Shown in pieces: positions 1-8,090 of a DNA stretch of 35,803 nt (positions are counted from its first letter, which is position 1; each line of letters starts with the position of its first letter). The notes under the pieces were generated by a model. The model was not told the origin of the DNA, ran no database searches, and saw only the letters and a program-made list of their open reading frames with translations. A program made the position numbers and the translations under genes. This DNA comes from Bacteroidota bacterium (GTDB taxonomy: Bacteria > Bacteroidota > Bacteroidia > Chitinophagales > Chitinophagaceae), in NCBI GenBank assembly GCA_013287475.1, contig JABDDT010000029.1:1-35803 (forward strand), given 5' to 3'.

Positions 1-336
1 TACCTGGGTTCTCGCAACTTCAGCTTTGGAAGCTTCTATCTGATTTAATATGGGAACGTCGTCAATAGTGTACAATAAAGCGCCTTTTTGAACAAGTGAG
101 CCTTCCTTAAAATAAATACCTGTAATCCATCCTTCCACACGGGGTTCTATATTTACATCCGTGAGACCATAAATCTGGCCCACATATTCACTATAGACCG
201 GAATATTCTGTTTACCGGCTAATACAACATTCACTTCGGGGGAGGCAACTGCCGTTTTATTTTCATCTTCTTTACAGGAGATGACTGAAAAAAATAAATA
301 CCCCAAAAACAACCCCCTGGATAAAGTGGAAGACAT
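1..336 (-). CDS. RND efflux periplasmic adaptor (membrane fusion) lipoprotein, N-terminal part
   Basis: The reading frame starts at 336 and runs off the left edge, so only the first ~112 residues are present. It opens with a lipoprotein signal peptide (MSSTLSRG..., lipobox SVISC), so the mature protein should be anchored by an N-terminal lipid-modified Cys. The following residues (PEVNVVLAGKQNIPVYSEYV, then VNIEPRVEGWITGIYFKEGS and GALLYTIDD) are the usual start of AcrA/MexA-type adaptors, including the first half of the biotinyl-lipoyl-like hairpin domain. Such proteins link an inner-membrane RND pump to an outer-membrane TolC-like channel. The pump genes would lie further left, outside the window. 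It is separated by about 100 bp from the upstream K+-channel gene, so co-transcription is not certain. Confidence 0.85.
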   Translation of the reverse strand, partial: MSSTLSRGLFLGYLFFSVISCKEDENKTAVASPEVNVVLAGKQNIPVYSEYVGQIYGLTDVNIEPRVEGWITGIYFKEGSLVQKGALLYTIDDVPILNQIEASKAEVARTQV

Positions 337-435
337 GTAAAGGAATTTATTTAAAGTTATTCTTAATAAATATAATAAAAGCCCGGTTTTTCCATTTATC
401 GGTTAAATCAAAAAAAAGGAGAAATTTATAGTTAA

Positions 436-1107
436 TTATTCATTCTTCGTACTAGTGAGTTCCATGGAGACCAGCCTTGCAATCAAAATGGCAGGGTACA
501 ACTGACCATTCAATGCTTCCAGGTTGGTACAAAGTCTCGCGAAAATATTCACCGGTATAATATCCCCGAATCCCAGTGTGGTTAATGTGGTGAAGCTAAA
601 ATACATAAATTCAGCGCGATGGAAATTAACCAGTCCTTTGAATGACGATAGCCCGTTTAACAGATATATACCATGATAAAGCAGGCCAAATGCAAAGCCG
701 GAGAGAAGATAGACAATAATTGCTCCCTGAACACGGTTAAGTGTAATATGACCTTTGGAAAAGGTTCTCCTCAATATGACAAAACCCAGCCAAATACAAT
801 ATAAAATAATAAACAGGTCCACAACTAAGGTCAGCCAGGGTAATTCAAAAAATATTTCGGAAACCAAAACAAGGAATGGTGCGATGATGAAAATCAGAAT
901 GACGCCGGTTATTCTTTTCTTAGCTAAAAAATGTATACCGCTGCTTAAAAAAATTATATAAAATACTATGAATAGCAGCCTGCCTGTTAAACGTTCATTC
1001 AGAAATGGTACTACAATAAAAATATAAATGAGCAATACGATCAGCAGAAATGTAAAACTCTGCCGCTCTTTCCAGATATTAGTAAGTCTTTCTGAAATCT
1101 TTTTCAA
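436..1107 (-). CDS. Two-pore-helix K+-channel-like membrane protein (Ion_trans_2)
   Basis: A 223-aa integral membrane protein with about five hydrophobic segments in the first 155 residues. A pore segment follows near residues 170-185, carrying the selectivity-filter motif T177-L-G-F-G-D182, a variant of the K+-channel TVGYGD signature. After the filter comes a last hydrophobic helix (about 202-214) and a short polar tail. No RCK/TrkA-N regulatory domain is attached. It is the last gene of the minus-strand operon that begins at 5683, with only 10 bp between it and the AI-2E gene upstream. Family knowledge supports K+ conduction. Selectivity and gating cannot be read from the sequence. Confidence 0.85.
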   Translation of the reverse strand: MKKISERLTNIWKERQSFTFLLIVLLIYIFIVVPFLNERLTGRLLFIVFYIIFLSSGIHFLAKKRITGVILIFIIAPFLVLVSEIFFELPWLTLVVDLFIILYCIWLGFVILRRTFSKGHITLNRVQGAIIVYLLSGFAFGLLYHGIYLLNGLSSFKGLVNFHRAEFMYFSFTTLTTLGFGDIIPVNIFARLCTNLEALNGQLYPAILIARLVSMELTSTKNE

Positions 1108-1117
1108 AATTTTACTA

Positions 1118-2191
1118 TTAAATTTCGGAGCCCTTTAACCAGGTGTCAAATAATCGATAACCCAGCGACAGGATCACAGCACCTGTAAATAACCCAACTA
1201 TCCCGGAATAGATAAAGCCACCCAAAGAACCGAGGAATATTACCAGTATTGGAACAGGCGCTCCTTTTCCCATCATAAGTGGTTTTAAAATATTGTCAAG
1301 CAATCCGACTGGTATCATCCATACAGTGAGAAGTATAGCGGTTGTCGTATGGGCTGTCGTCCATATATAAATCAACACGCCCAAAACAATGGGAAAAATG
1401 CCGATTTGGATTATGGCAAGTATGAGACATAATAAAGTCCAGATACCTGCATAAGGTATTCCGGCTACCACAAATCCAACGCCTGCACACAAACTCTGAA
1501 TGAAAGCAACCCCCAGTATGCCGCGGACCACGTTGCGAATGGTGATAGCTGCAATCGCCGCCATGTCAAATTTTGTACTATTGATCAACCTGTTGAATAC
1601 GTTATGTGCGAGCGTGGCGGATTCATCTCCGTAGGATAAAAAAACGCCACAGATAATAATGGAGACTGCGAAAATCAAAAATGCCTTGCCCGCGGTTGCA
1701 AGTAAATCGAGAACATAACTGGCAGCAGTTCTTACTTCATCAGGATATTTTTGTACTATATTATCCATGCCGGAAGTTAATTGTTCCCAAAACTGGTAAG
1801 CTTTATCTCCGATTAACGGCCATTCCTTTACGGATGCAGGAGGAGCCGGTATTTTTATTTTCCCTTCCTTATAGTTACTAACCTCTGCATTAATCTCTGT
1901 GCCGGTCTTTATTCCAAGCCAGGTACCGATAACTATCAAAAGAATAAAAATCGAAGCTGCAATAATTACAGCGGCGAGAACACCTTTCCCTTTTAATTTC
2001 TTTTTTAATTTTTTATGAATGGGATACAATGAAACGGCAAGTATCGCACCCCATAGAATCGGATTTATAAAGGGCGCAAGTATTTGAAAACACCATCCCA
2101 GCAAAAAAGCCAGGGAAAGTAATTGCAACGCAACATGGATGATTTGTCTGGTCTTGATATTGGAGATTTCTTTTGTTTCAGGGCTGTCCAT
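1118..2191 (-). CDS. AI-2E family transporter (UPF0118/PerM-like)
   Basis: A 357-aa polytopic membrane protein. It has a pair of N-terminal helices (about 18-75), a soluble loop rich in charged residues (about 95-150), and a C-terminal block of helices containing the glycine-rich segments typical of the AI-2 exporter (AI-2E/TqsA/PerM) family, such as GILGVAFIQSLCAGVGFVVA and ILVIFLGSLGGFIYSGIVGL. The family includes autoinducer-2 exporters and Na+(Li+)/H+ antiporters, and substrate cannot be assigned from family membership. It lies 18 bp after the glucosidase gene and 10 bp before the K+-channel gene, so all are probably on one mRNA. The channel partner makes an ion- or osmotic-homeostasis role as likely as signalling; that is inference. 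Confidence 0.88.
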   Translation of the reverse strand: MDSPETKEISNIKTRQIIHVALQLLSLAFLLGWCFQILAPFINPILWGAILAVSLYPIHKKLKKKLKGKGVLAAVIIAASIFILLIVIGTWLGIKTGTEINAEVSNYKEGKIKIPAPPASVKEWPLIGDKAYQFWEQLTSGMDNIVQKYPDEVRTAASYVLDLLATAGKAFLIFAVSIIICGVFLSYGDESATLAHNVFNRLINSTKFDMAAIAAITIRNVVRGILGVAFIQSLCAGVGFVVAGIPYAGIWTLLCLILAIIQIGIFPIVLGVLIYIWTTAHTTTAILLTVWMIPVGLLDNILKPLMMGKGAPVPILVIFLGSLGGFIYSGIVGLFTGAVILSLGYRLFDTWLKGSEI

Positions 2192-2209
2192 TATTTTAAA
2201 TTTATTTCA

Positions 2210-4846
2210 TTAATTCTCGTTCTTCCATTTTTCTTCGTTTTTCATCGGAAACAATAATCTCGCAATTAATGCAGTCCAGCCCGTCTGATGAGAAGCACCT
2301 ACTCCGCGACCTGTATCTCCATGAAAATATTCATAGAATAAAATATAGTCCTTAAAATGCGGGTCAGTTTGCATTTTTTCTACTGTGCCAAAAACAGGGC
2401 GTCTTCCGTTTACGTCCTTTAAAAAAATACTGTTTAATCTTTTCACAAGTTGAATGCAAAGATCAAAAAGGTTCAGGTAATTTCCGGAATTCACAGGATA
2501 TTCAACTTTGAAATCATCTCCGTAATACTGATAAAACCTTCGTAAGGATTCAAGTATCAGGTAATTCATAGGCATCCAGACAGGGCCTCTCCAGTTGGAA
2601 TTCCCGCCAAACATATTACTATCTCCTTCCGCAGGAATATAGTGGGCAGAAAGGGTTATCGTTTTTAATTCCAGCCTGAATGGATTTTCAAGGTAGTACT
2701 TACTCATGGCCCGGATACCATAAGGAGAAAGAAATTCAGATTCATCCAGCATCCGCACCAGTATTTTCGTAAGCCTTGTTCCGCGTAACACCGAAAGTAA
2801 GTGTTTTTCACCTGCACTTTTTTCATTCCATCGCGATACCAGGGAAGCGAGATCAGGTCGGTTATCCAAAAACCAGTTTAGCCGGCTAACAAATTCCTTC
2901 TGCTGCAGAAAAATATCATCCTCCAGTACTTCCACCGCAAACATGGGAATGAGACCGACCATGGATCGAAGTTTTAGCTTTAGTGACCTCCCATCATTAC
3001 TGTATAACATATCGTAGTAAAAATCATCTTCATTATCCCATAATCCTTCTTTCAGAGGTCCTTTGTACCACATAGCCTCCGCAATACGGAGGAAGTGTTC
3101 AAAAAATTTGGAAGCCAGATCCTGATAAATAGAATTTTCTTTTGAAAGTTCGAGAGCTATACGCATCATATTTAATGAATACATTGCCATCCAGCTGGTT
3201 CCGTCAGATTGCGCAAGATTGATCCCTGAAGGAAGTTTTGTATTCCTGTCAAAAGCTCCGATATTATCCAACCCGAGGAACCCGCCTTCAAAAAGATTAT
3301 TTCCATTATCGTCTTTCCGGTTTACCCACCATGTGAAATTGAGTAAGAGTTTATGAAATACTGCTTCCAGAAAATCCCTGTTTCCCGGTACCTGGTGAAA
3401 TCTTTGTTCTCCCCGGTAAACACGCCAGGCTGCCCACGCATGCACAGGAGGATTTACATCGCTGAATGCCCATTCATAAGCAGGTAACTGACCATTTGGA
3501 TGCATGTACCATTCCCTGGTAAGAAGTAGTAACTGCGATCTTGCGAAACCTGGATCGATGGGCATAAAAGCCACTGCATGAAAGCAAAGGTCCCAGGCCG
3601 CGTACCATGGATATTCCCATTTGTCAGGCATACTGACAATATTTGCATTATCAAGATGATTCCATTCATGATTTCTTCCCGAGTACCTTTCCTGTGGAGG
3701 CGGTGGTTGGGCAGGGTCTCCTTTCAACCATTGGTGGACATTAAAATAATAAAATTGCTTACTCCACAACAATCCTGCATACGCCTGTCGTTGCACATTA
3801 CGGGCATCTTCCGTTTCGATTCCTTCCTGCAGGGTATTATAAAAAATATCCGCTTCTTTTTTCCGCATCTCAAAAATCGAGTCGAAATCAGTGAATGGAT
3901 TTTTATTCTCTGTAGCTGAAAGCCGGAGAGTAATAATTTTTGACTCATTGCCTTTAATTAATAAATCATAGTTAAGAGATGCTTTTGTTCCTTTCAGTCC
4001 GGGATTAACTGCAGCAGATTCCCCCGATACAATATGACTATTTATTCCATCTTTAAAATAACCGTCTCCATTTTCAACGTTATACAGCTTTTTATTATTA
4101 GTCTCGTTTTCTGTAAATAACAATTCGGGATTATCCAGGAAATAAAAAAAATAATACCCGAAATTCTTATGTACGATATCAAAACTGCCAGGAGATGATA
4201 TGGATATATTTGGTTTATAGGAATCATAACCCCAGCTCCAGGTATTACGGAACCAGAGCGTTGGTAAAACATTTATCGCTGCGTCCTGTGAAGAGCGATT
4301 AAATATGGAGATTTTAATGAGTACATCTTCAGGATCATTTTTTGCATATTCAACAAATACATCAAAATAATGGTCTTCATTGAAAATTCCGGTATCTATT
4401 AATTCAAATTCGGGATCTGTTTTACCACGCCGGTTATTTTCATCTATGAGTAATTGATATGGATAAGGTTGCTGTGGATATTTGTACAGCATTTTCATAT
4501 AAGCATGGCTAGGTATATTATCCAGGTAATAATAATATTCCTTTACATCTTCCCCATGGTTGCCCTCATTTCCCGTAAGTCCAAAATATCTTTCCTTTAA
4601 AATGGGATCTTTTTTATTCCATAATGCAATTGCAAAGCAAAGAATCTGCTTATCATCACAAATACCGGCAATTCCCTCCTCTCCCCAACGGTAAGCCTTA
4701 CTTCTGGCCATATCATGACTGATAAATTCCCAGGCATTTCCGTTTTCACTGTAATCTTCCCGCACAGTACCCCATTGCCGGTCTGTTACATATGGCCCCC
4801 ATTTTTTCCATTTCGGCAGGTCAATACGCACTAGTTCTGGATTCAT
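2210..4846 (-). CDS. GH63/MGH1-like alpha-glucosidase-type glycoside hydrolase
   Basis: An 878-aa cytoplasmic-looking protein without a signal peptide. The N-terminal half is beta-rich. The C-terminal half carries (alpha/alpha)6-barrel blocks seen in GH63 and in mannosylglycerate-hydrolase-like enzymes: WEYPWYAAWDLCFHAVAF around the putative general-acid Asp, GGNSNWRGPVWMPMNYLI, and close to the end FYEYFHGDTGRGVGASHQTG with a candidate catalytic Glu. The length matches the bacterial group usually annotated simply as glucosidase, which is about twice the size of stand-alone glucosylglycerate or mannosylglycerate hydrolases. It sits 27 bp after the SDR dehydrogenase gene and 18 bp before the AI-2E gene. 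Plausible substrates are alpha-glucosides or glycosyl-glycerate solutes. The exact specificity is not visible. Confidence 0.85.
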   Translation of the reverse strand: MNPELVRIDLPKWKKWGPYVTDRQWGTVREDYSENGNAWEFISHDMARSKAYRWGEEGIAGICDDKQILCFAIALWNKKDPILKERYFGLTGNEGNHGEDVKEYYYYLDNIPSHAYMKMLYKYPQQPYPYQLLIDENNRRGKTDPEFELIDTGIFNEDHYFDVFVEYAKNDPEDVLIKISIFNRSSQDAAINVLPTLWFRNTWSWGYDSYKPNISISSPGSFDIVHKNFGYYFFYFLDNPELLFTENETNNKKLYNVENGDGYFKDGINSHIVSGESAAVNPGLKGTKASLNYDLLIKGNESKIITLRLSATENKNPFTDFDSIFEMRKKEADIFYNTLQEGIETEDARNVQRQAYAGLLWSKQFYYFNVHQWLKGDPAQPPPPQERYSGRNHEWNHLDNANIVSMPDKWEYPWYAAWDLCFHAVAFMPIDPGFARSQLLLLTREWYMHPNGQLPAYEWAFSDVNPPVHAWAAWRVYRGEQRFHQVPGNRDFLEAVFHKLLLNFTWWVNRKDDNGNNLFEGGFLGLDNIGAFDRNTKLPSGINLAQSDGTSWMAMYSLNMMRIALELSKENSIYQDLASKFFEHFLRIAEAMWYKGPLKEGLWDNEDDFYYDMLYSNDGRSLKLKLRSMVGLIPMFAVEVLEDDIFLQQKEFVSRLNWFLDNRPDLASLVSRWNEKSAGEKHLLSVLRGTRLTKILVRMLDESEFLSPYGIRAMSKYYLENPFRLELKTITLSAHYIPAEGDSNMFGGNSNWRGPVWMPMNYLILESLRRFYQYYGDDFKVEYPVNSGNYLNLFDLCIQLVKRLNSIFLKDVNGRRPVFGTVEKMQTDPHFKDYILFYEYFHGDTGRGVGASHQTGWTALIARLLFPMKNEEKWKNEN

Positions 4847-4873
4847 TCAGTCTCAATATTATTAAAAACAATA

Positions 4874-5683
4874 TTATCCGTTCTCTGTAAATCCCGGATA
4901 CAAAGTCATTCCCCCATCAACGAAAAGGGAGGTCCCGTTCACATAATCACTATCGTCACTGCATAACCAAACTGCTGCATTACCAATATCTTCAGGAATT
5001 CCGATCCGCTGATAAGGGATCAGGGTCAGTAATGATTTTAAAGCTTCTGGAGTATCCCATGCAGAACGATTAATGGGTGTTTGAATAGCCCCAGGACAAA
5101 TGCTGTTTATTCGGATCTTTTTCCAGGCGAATTCCTGTGCAAGCGTTTTCATAAGCATCAAAATTCCACCTTTTGATGCAGCATAATTTGCATGTCCGGC
5201 CCATGGTATCACTTCATGCACACTGCTCATATGAATAATCTTGCCTGCAGCCCTTGAACGTTTTGGATCTACACCTCTTCTTAAAAATTCCCGAATGGCC
5301 TCCCTTGCACATAGAAACTGACCGGTGAGATTTACACCTAAAACAAAATTCCATTGTTCGAGGCTCATTGATTCAAATGGTGAATCTTTCTGAAGTCCCG
5401 CGTTATTGATTAAAATATCTACTGTTCCATATTGCTGAACAGTATCAGCAAACATTTTTTGTACCTGATCTTCTTTACTTACATCGCACATGGATGTGTT
5501 TCCTGCACCTCCGGCAGTCTTAATTTCAGCCAATACCGCTTCAGCTGCATCTTTGGCTGCAGCTACAGGATAGTTGATTACAACAGTGGCTCCGGCAGCT
5601 GAAAGAGATTTCGCTACGCCTGCGCCGATACCACTGCTGGCTCCGGTAATGATGGCAATCTGGCCCTGTAATTTCTTATCCAT
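4874..5683 (-). CDS. SDR-family oxidoreductase, glucose 1-dehydrogenase-like
   Basis: A 269-aa classical short-chain dehydrogenase. The cofactor motif TGASSGIG is at residues 13-20, NNAG at 93-96, and the catalytic Ser154-Tyr167-Lys171 lies in HMSSVHEV...NYAASK. The C-terminal ICPGAIQTPIN and DYVNGTSLFVDGGMTLYPGF are the pattern of the glucose 1-dehydrogenase subgroup (EC 1.1.1.47). Substrate assignment by similarity is only moderate, since this subgroup covers many sugar and alcohol dehydrogenases. It is the first gene of a four-gene minus-strand operon and precedes a glucosidase by 27 bp, so oxidation of the released sugar is a reasonable inference. A weak -7-like element (TACCTTGG on the minus strand) lies about 20 bp upstream of the ATG. 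Confidence 0.88.
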   Translation of the reverse strand: MDKKLQGQIAIITGASSGIGAGVAKSLSAAGATVVINYPVAAAKDAAEAVLAEIKTAGGAGNTSMCDVSKEDQVQKMFADTVQQYGTVDILINNAGLQKDSPFESMSLEQWNFVLGVNLTGQFLCAREAIREFLRRGVDPKRSRAAGKIIHMSSVHEVIPWAGHANYAASKGGILMLMKTLAQEFAWKKIRINSICPGAIQTPINRSAWDTPEALKSLLTLIPYQRIGIPEDIGNAAVWLCSDDSDYVNGTSLFVDGGMTLYPGFTENG

Positions 5684-5767
5684 CCTGGATCTTTTTAGTT
5701 ACCCAAGGTATCCTGTTTCAGGGCAATACTCAATATTTAAAGGTATTTAACGGTAAAATCTTTGAGG

Positions 5768-5804
5768 GCTTAAGGCGTAAAGCTTAAGGCTAAAGGCTAA
5801 AGGC
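5768..5804. repeat. 7-bp word array, GCTTAAG/GCGTAAA/GCTAAAG family
   Basis: About five consecutive heptads (GCTTAAG, GCGTAAA, GCTTAAG, GCTAAAG, GCTAAAG) lie upstream of the SDR operon and downstream of the NUDIX remnant. No mirrored array is seen nearby. Apart from the NUDIX remnant this is the only recognisable content of the 343-bp gap 5684-6026. Confidence 0.85.
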
Positions 5805-5836
5805 AAATTTGTAAATGCGTAAAATGAAATGTCCGA

Positions 5837-5974
5837 TTATAAAATCCGGTCGATTTTCATGTACTGAAGCAAGAGGATGGTTTTCGCATCCTTTAATATT
5901 TCATTAGTATATTTTTTGAGTGAATACCAATTGTCCGACAATAATTCTTCTTTTACAATTTTGATTTGTTTCAT
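5837..5974 (-). pseudogene. Remnant of a NudK-like NUDIX hydrolase (45 codons)
   Basis: A short ATG-started frame encodes 45 residues. The first part, MKQIKIVKEELLSDNWYSLK, closely resembles the N-terminus of GDP-mannose pyrophosphatase NudK-type NUDIX proteins as I remember them (E. coli NudK begins with a similar ILSDNYFTL segment). The next residues, DAKTILLLQYMK, resemble the later GATILLYN segment with the intervening ~25 residues missing. The frame then ends before any NUDIX box (GX5EX7REUXEEXGU), so no catalytic motif remains. The simplest reading is an internally deleted, truncated relic. A genuine small ORF cannot be excluded. Confidence 0.5.
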
Positions 5975-6026
5975 TATTTTAATTCAGTTTATAATCTAAA
6001 TAATTCAATTATATTCATTCCCTATC

Positions 6027-7415
6027 ATGCAAAGTCAGTCCACTTTTAAGAAAATATTATCTGTGGTTCGCGATTCACTCAACGGCGAACAGCGCGATTA
6101 TACGCAGGGGAATATCAGTAAAGCCATTTTTTTACTGGCCATACCCATGATTCTTGAACTGAGCCTCGAAAGTGTTTTCGCGGTAGTGGATATTTTTTTT
6201 GTGAGCAAACTGGGCCCGCATGCAATAGCCACCGTGGGTTTAACTGAAACTTTTATCTCTTTGGTTTATTCGATCGCCATCGGATTAAGTACAGCGGCCA
6301 CAGCTGTCGTTGCAAGGAGGATTGGAGAAAAAAACCCTGACGGAGCCGCACATGCCGGCGCTCAGTCACTTATTGTTGCTTTTATTGCAACTGCATTCGT
6401 AAGTGTGCTCGGTGTATTATTCGCAGAAAATATTTTATCCCTGATGGGTGCAGATGCAAGAGTAGTTAAAGAAGGCGCCATTTTCACACGAATCATGTTT
6501 GGAAGCAGTCTGGCGATCATGTTGCTTTTCCTGATTAATGGAATTTTTCGCGGTGCCGGTGATGCAGCGATGGCTATGAAGAGTCTTTGGCTGGCGAGTA
6601 TTCTGAATATTATCTTATGTCCTGTCTTTATCCATTACCTGGGATTAAAAGGTGCAGCCATAGCAACCGCCATCGGAAGAACAGGCGGAGTAATGTATCA
6701 GTTTTATCATTTATTCAAGGGAAAAGGAATTATCAGGTTGCGGGCAGTCCATTTTAATTACGACCCACAATTACTAAAATCCATCGTCCGGATCGGATGG
6801 CCCGCCACCCTGCAATTCCTGATTGGCAGCGGAAGCTGGATTGTTCTCGCCAGACTTGTCGCTGAAACGGGAGGAACTGTGGCTTCTGCAGGTTATCAGA
6901 TTGCCATGAGGAATATTGTTTTTTTTATTCTTCCGGCATGGGGACTCAGCAATGCGGCGGCAACCCTGGTAGGACAAAATCTCGGAGCTAAAAACCCGGC
7001 ACGTGCAGAGCAAAGTGTTTACCTCACAGCAAAATACAGCGTGTTTTTCATGGGATTCGTCATGTTAATATTTTTACTTCTCTCGAATTTTATATTAAGA
7101 ATTTATACAAAGGATGAAGCCGTAATAAAAATTGGCTCACTCGCTTTACGATGGGTAGGTTCAGGTTTTCTTTTTTATGGAATTGGCATGGTCATGATGC
7201 AGGCTCTCAATGGTGCTGGTGATACAAAGACACCGACCTGGATAAGCTTCTTTTGTTTCTGGCTTTTTCAGGTACCACTTGCCTGTCTTCTGGCATACGG
7301 CTTTCACCTGAAAGAAACCAGCACTTTTATCGCCATTCCCGTTGCCGAAACCCTCATCGCTCTTGTAGCCTGGTATTATTTCAGGAAAGGAAAGTGGAAA
7401 ACCATTACTGTGTAA
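6027..7415 (+). CDS. MATE-family multidrug/cation exporter (first copy)
   Basis: A 462-aa protein with about twelve hydrophobic helices in two homologous halves, typical of MATE exporters that extrude cationic compounds in exchange for Na+ or H+. Family-like segments include IPMILELSLESVFAVVDIFF at the start of the first bundle, NGIFRGAGDAAMAMKSLWLA, and in the second half WGLSNAAATLVGQNLGAKNP and MMQALNGAGDTKTPTW. A ~30-residue hydrophilic N-terminal extension precedes the first helix. The ATG at 6027 has no Shine-Dalgarno-like sequence. The stop codon TAA at 7413-7415 forms the first bases of an AT-rich 7-bp array. It is not closely related to the second MATE gene at 21494-22846. Confidence 0.93.
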   Translation: MQSQSTFKKILSVVRDSLNGEQRDYTQGNISKAIFLLAIPMILELSLESVFAVVDIFFVSKLGPHAIATVGLTETFISLVYSIAIGLSTAATAVVARRIGEKNPDGAAHAGAQSLIVAFIATAFVSVLGVLFAENILSLMGADARVVKEGAIFTRIMFGSSLAIMLLFLINGIFRGAGDAAMAMKSLWLASILNIILCPVFIHYLGLKGAAIATAIGRTGGVMYQFYHLFKGKGIIRLRAVHFNYDPQLLKSIVRIGWPATLQFLIGSGSWIVLARLVAETGGTVASAGYQIAMRNIVFFILPAWGLSNAAATLVGQNLGAKNPARAEQSVYLTAKYSVFFMGFVMLIFLLLSNFILRIYTKDEAVIKIGSLALRWVGSGFLFYGIGMVMMQALNGAGDTKTPTWISFFCFWLFQVPLACLLAYGFHLKETSTFIAIPVAETLIALVAWYYFRKGKWKTITV

Positions 7416-7522
7416 TTATTAATTATTAATTGCTAATTATTAATTTTAAACGAAGAACTTAAAGAAAATTAAGTATTAAACTTTTTTTGCCACTATAATT
7501 AACAATTGATAATTAATAATTA
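7413..7522. repeat. AT-rich 7-bp word inverted repeat (arms 7413-7438 and 7497-7522)
   Basis: The left arm reads TAATTATTAATTATTAATTG and continues to 7438. Its reverse complement recurs at 7497-7522 with two mismatches over 26 bp, leaving a 58-bp loop. The unit is a 7-bp word (TAATTAT/AATTATT). The left arm begins exactly with the stop codon of the MATE gene, and the right arm ends just before the ATG of the DUF1801 gene at 7528. A transcript from the MATE gene could fold into a long A-U stem here. Confidence 0.85.
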
Positions 7523-7527
7523 AAATT

Positions 7528-7998
7528 ATGTCTAAAGACGATACATCCGCTTTATTGAAGTTCCTAAAACCATTCCCTCCAGAAATAAAGGAGACGGTTT
7601 TATGGCTGAGGGATTTTGTTTGGACGCTTTATCCAAAAACGAATGAACTAATTTACGATAATTATAATGCGTTGGCTTTTGGATGGTCTCCAACAGACAG
7701 GCAGGGACATGCTTTTTGTACTATAGCCGTTGGACGTACCAGTTTTAATATCCATTTCGGATTTTATTGGGGCAACCAGATTGCAGATCCTGAAAAAAAA
7801 TTATTGGGGAAAGGAAGTCAATATCGCTACATCCTCGTGAAGGATAAGAATGAATTTCCTAAGTCCTATATGAAAAAACTTATGAAAGAAGCTTTCACAA
7901 ATTCAATGTTAAAAGTAAAAGATCCCAAACAGATCATGGAATCGAAGACAATTGTAAAATCCATTTCGGCTGCAAAGAGAACAAAGAAAAAAGCTTAA
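7528..7998 (+). CDS. DUF1801 domain-containing protein
   Basis: A 156-aa soluble protein of the DUF1801 (YdhG-like) family, recognised from the opening (LLKFLKPFPPEIKETVLWLR), the central VGRTSFNIHFGFYWG strand region, and the C-terminal GSQYRYILVKDKNEFPKSYM. Members have a small alpha/beta fold compared with frataxin-like iron chaperones; the biochemical role of most is unknown. The C-terminus is lysine-rich (AAKRTKKKA), and its last codon and stop (GCT TAA) belong to a 7-bp repeat array. The MATE gene upstream is on the same strand but a 112-bp inverted-repeat spacer separates them. Confidence 0.82.
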   Translation: MSKDDTSALLKFLKPFPPEIKETVLWLRDFVWTLYPKTNELIYDNYNALAFGWSPTDRQGHAFCTIAVGRTSFNIHFGFYWGNQIADPEKKLLGKGSQYRYILVKDKNEFPKSYMKKLMKEAFTNSMLKVKDPKQIMESKTIVKSISAAKRTKKKA

Positions 7999-8025
7999 GG
8001 CTTAAGGCATAAAGCTTAAGGCTCA
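7991..8025. repeat. 7-bp word array, GCTTAAG family
   Basis: About four to five heptads (GCTTAAG, GCTTAAG, GCATAAA, GCTTAAG, GCTCAAA) begin inside the last codon of the DUF1801 gene. The first word supplies the Ala codon and TAA stop. No mirrored arm is found within the same spacer. Confidence 0.85.
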
Positions 8026-8057
8026 AACCAAGGAATTAGTTGAAAGTTGATCAGTTT

Positions 8058-8084
8058 CACTCTCACACTCTCACACTCTCACAC
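8058..8084. repeat. 8-bp word array, CACTCTCA
   Basis: Three and a half perfect copies of the octamer CACTCTCA lie 6 bp from the stop codon of the convergent GMC gene. Its reverse complement (GTGTGAGA) is the unit of the array at 14345-14375, 6 kb away, so these are two members of one word family in opposite orientations. Confidence 0.88.
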
Positions 8085-8090
8085 TTGTGT

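Noticed and set aside
1118..2191. Quorum-sensing AI-2 exporter role
   Set aside because: The family name alone does not show substrate; no luxS or AI-2 genes are nearby and the neighbours are ion and sugar genes.
3578..3919. Antisense open frame of 113 codons within the glucosidase gene
   Set aside because: It lies wholly opposite the strongly conserved catalytic region of the GH63-like gene and has no recognisable domain or start context. The other long antisense frames (for example 13771-14292, 14497-14967) were rejected for the same reason.
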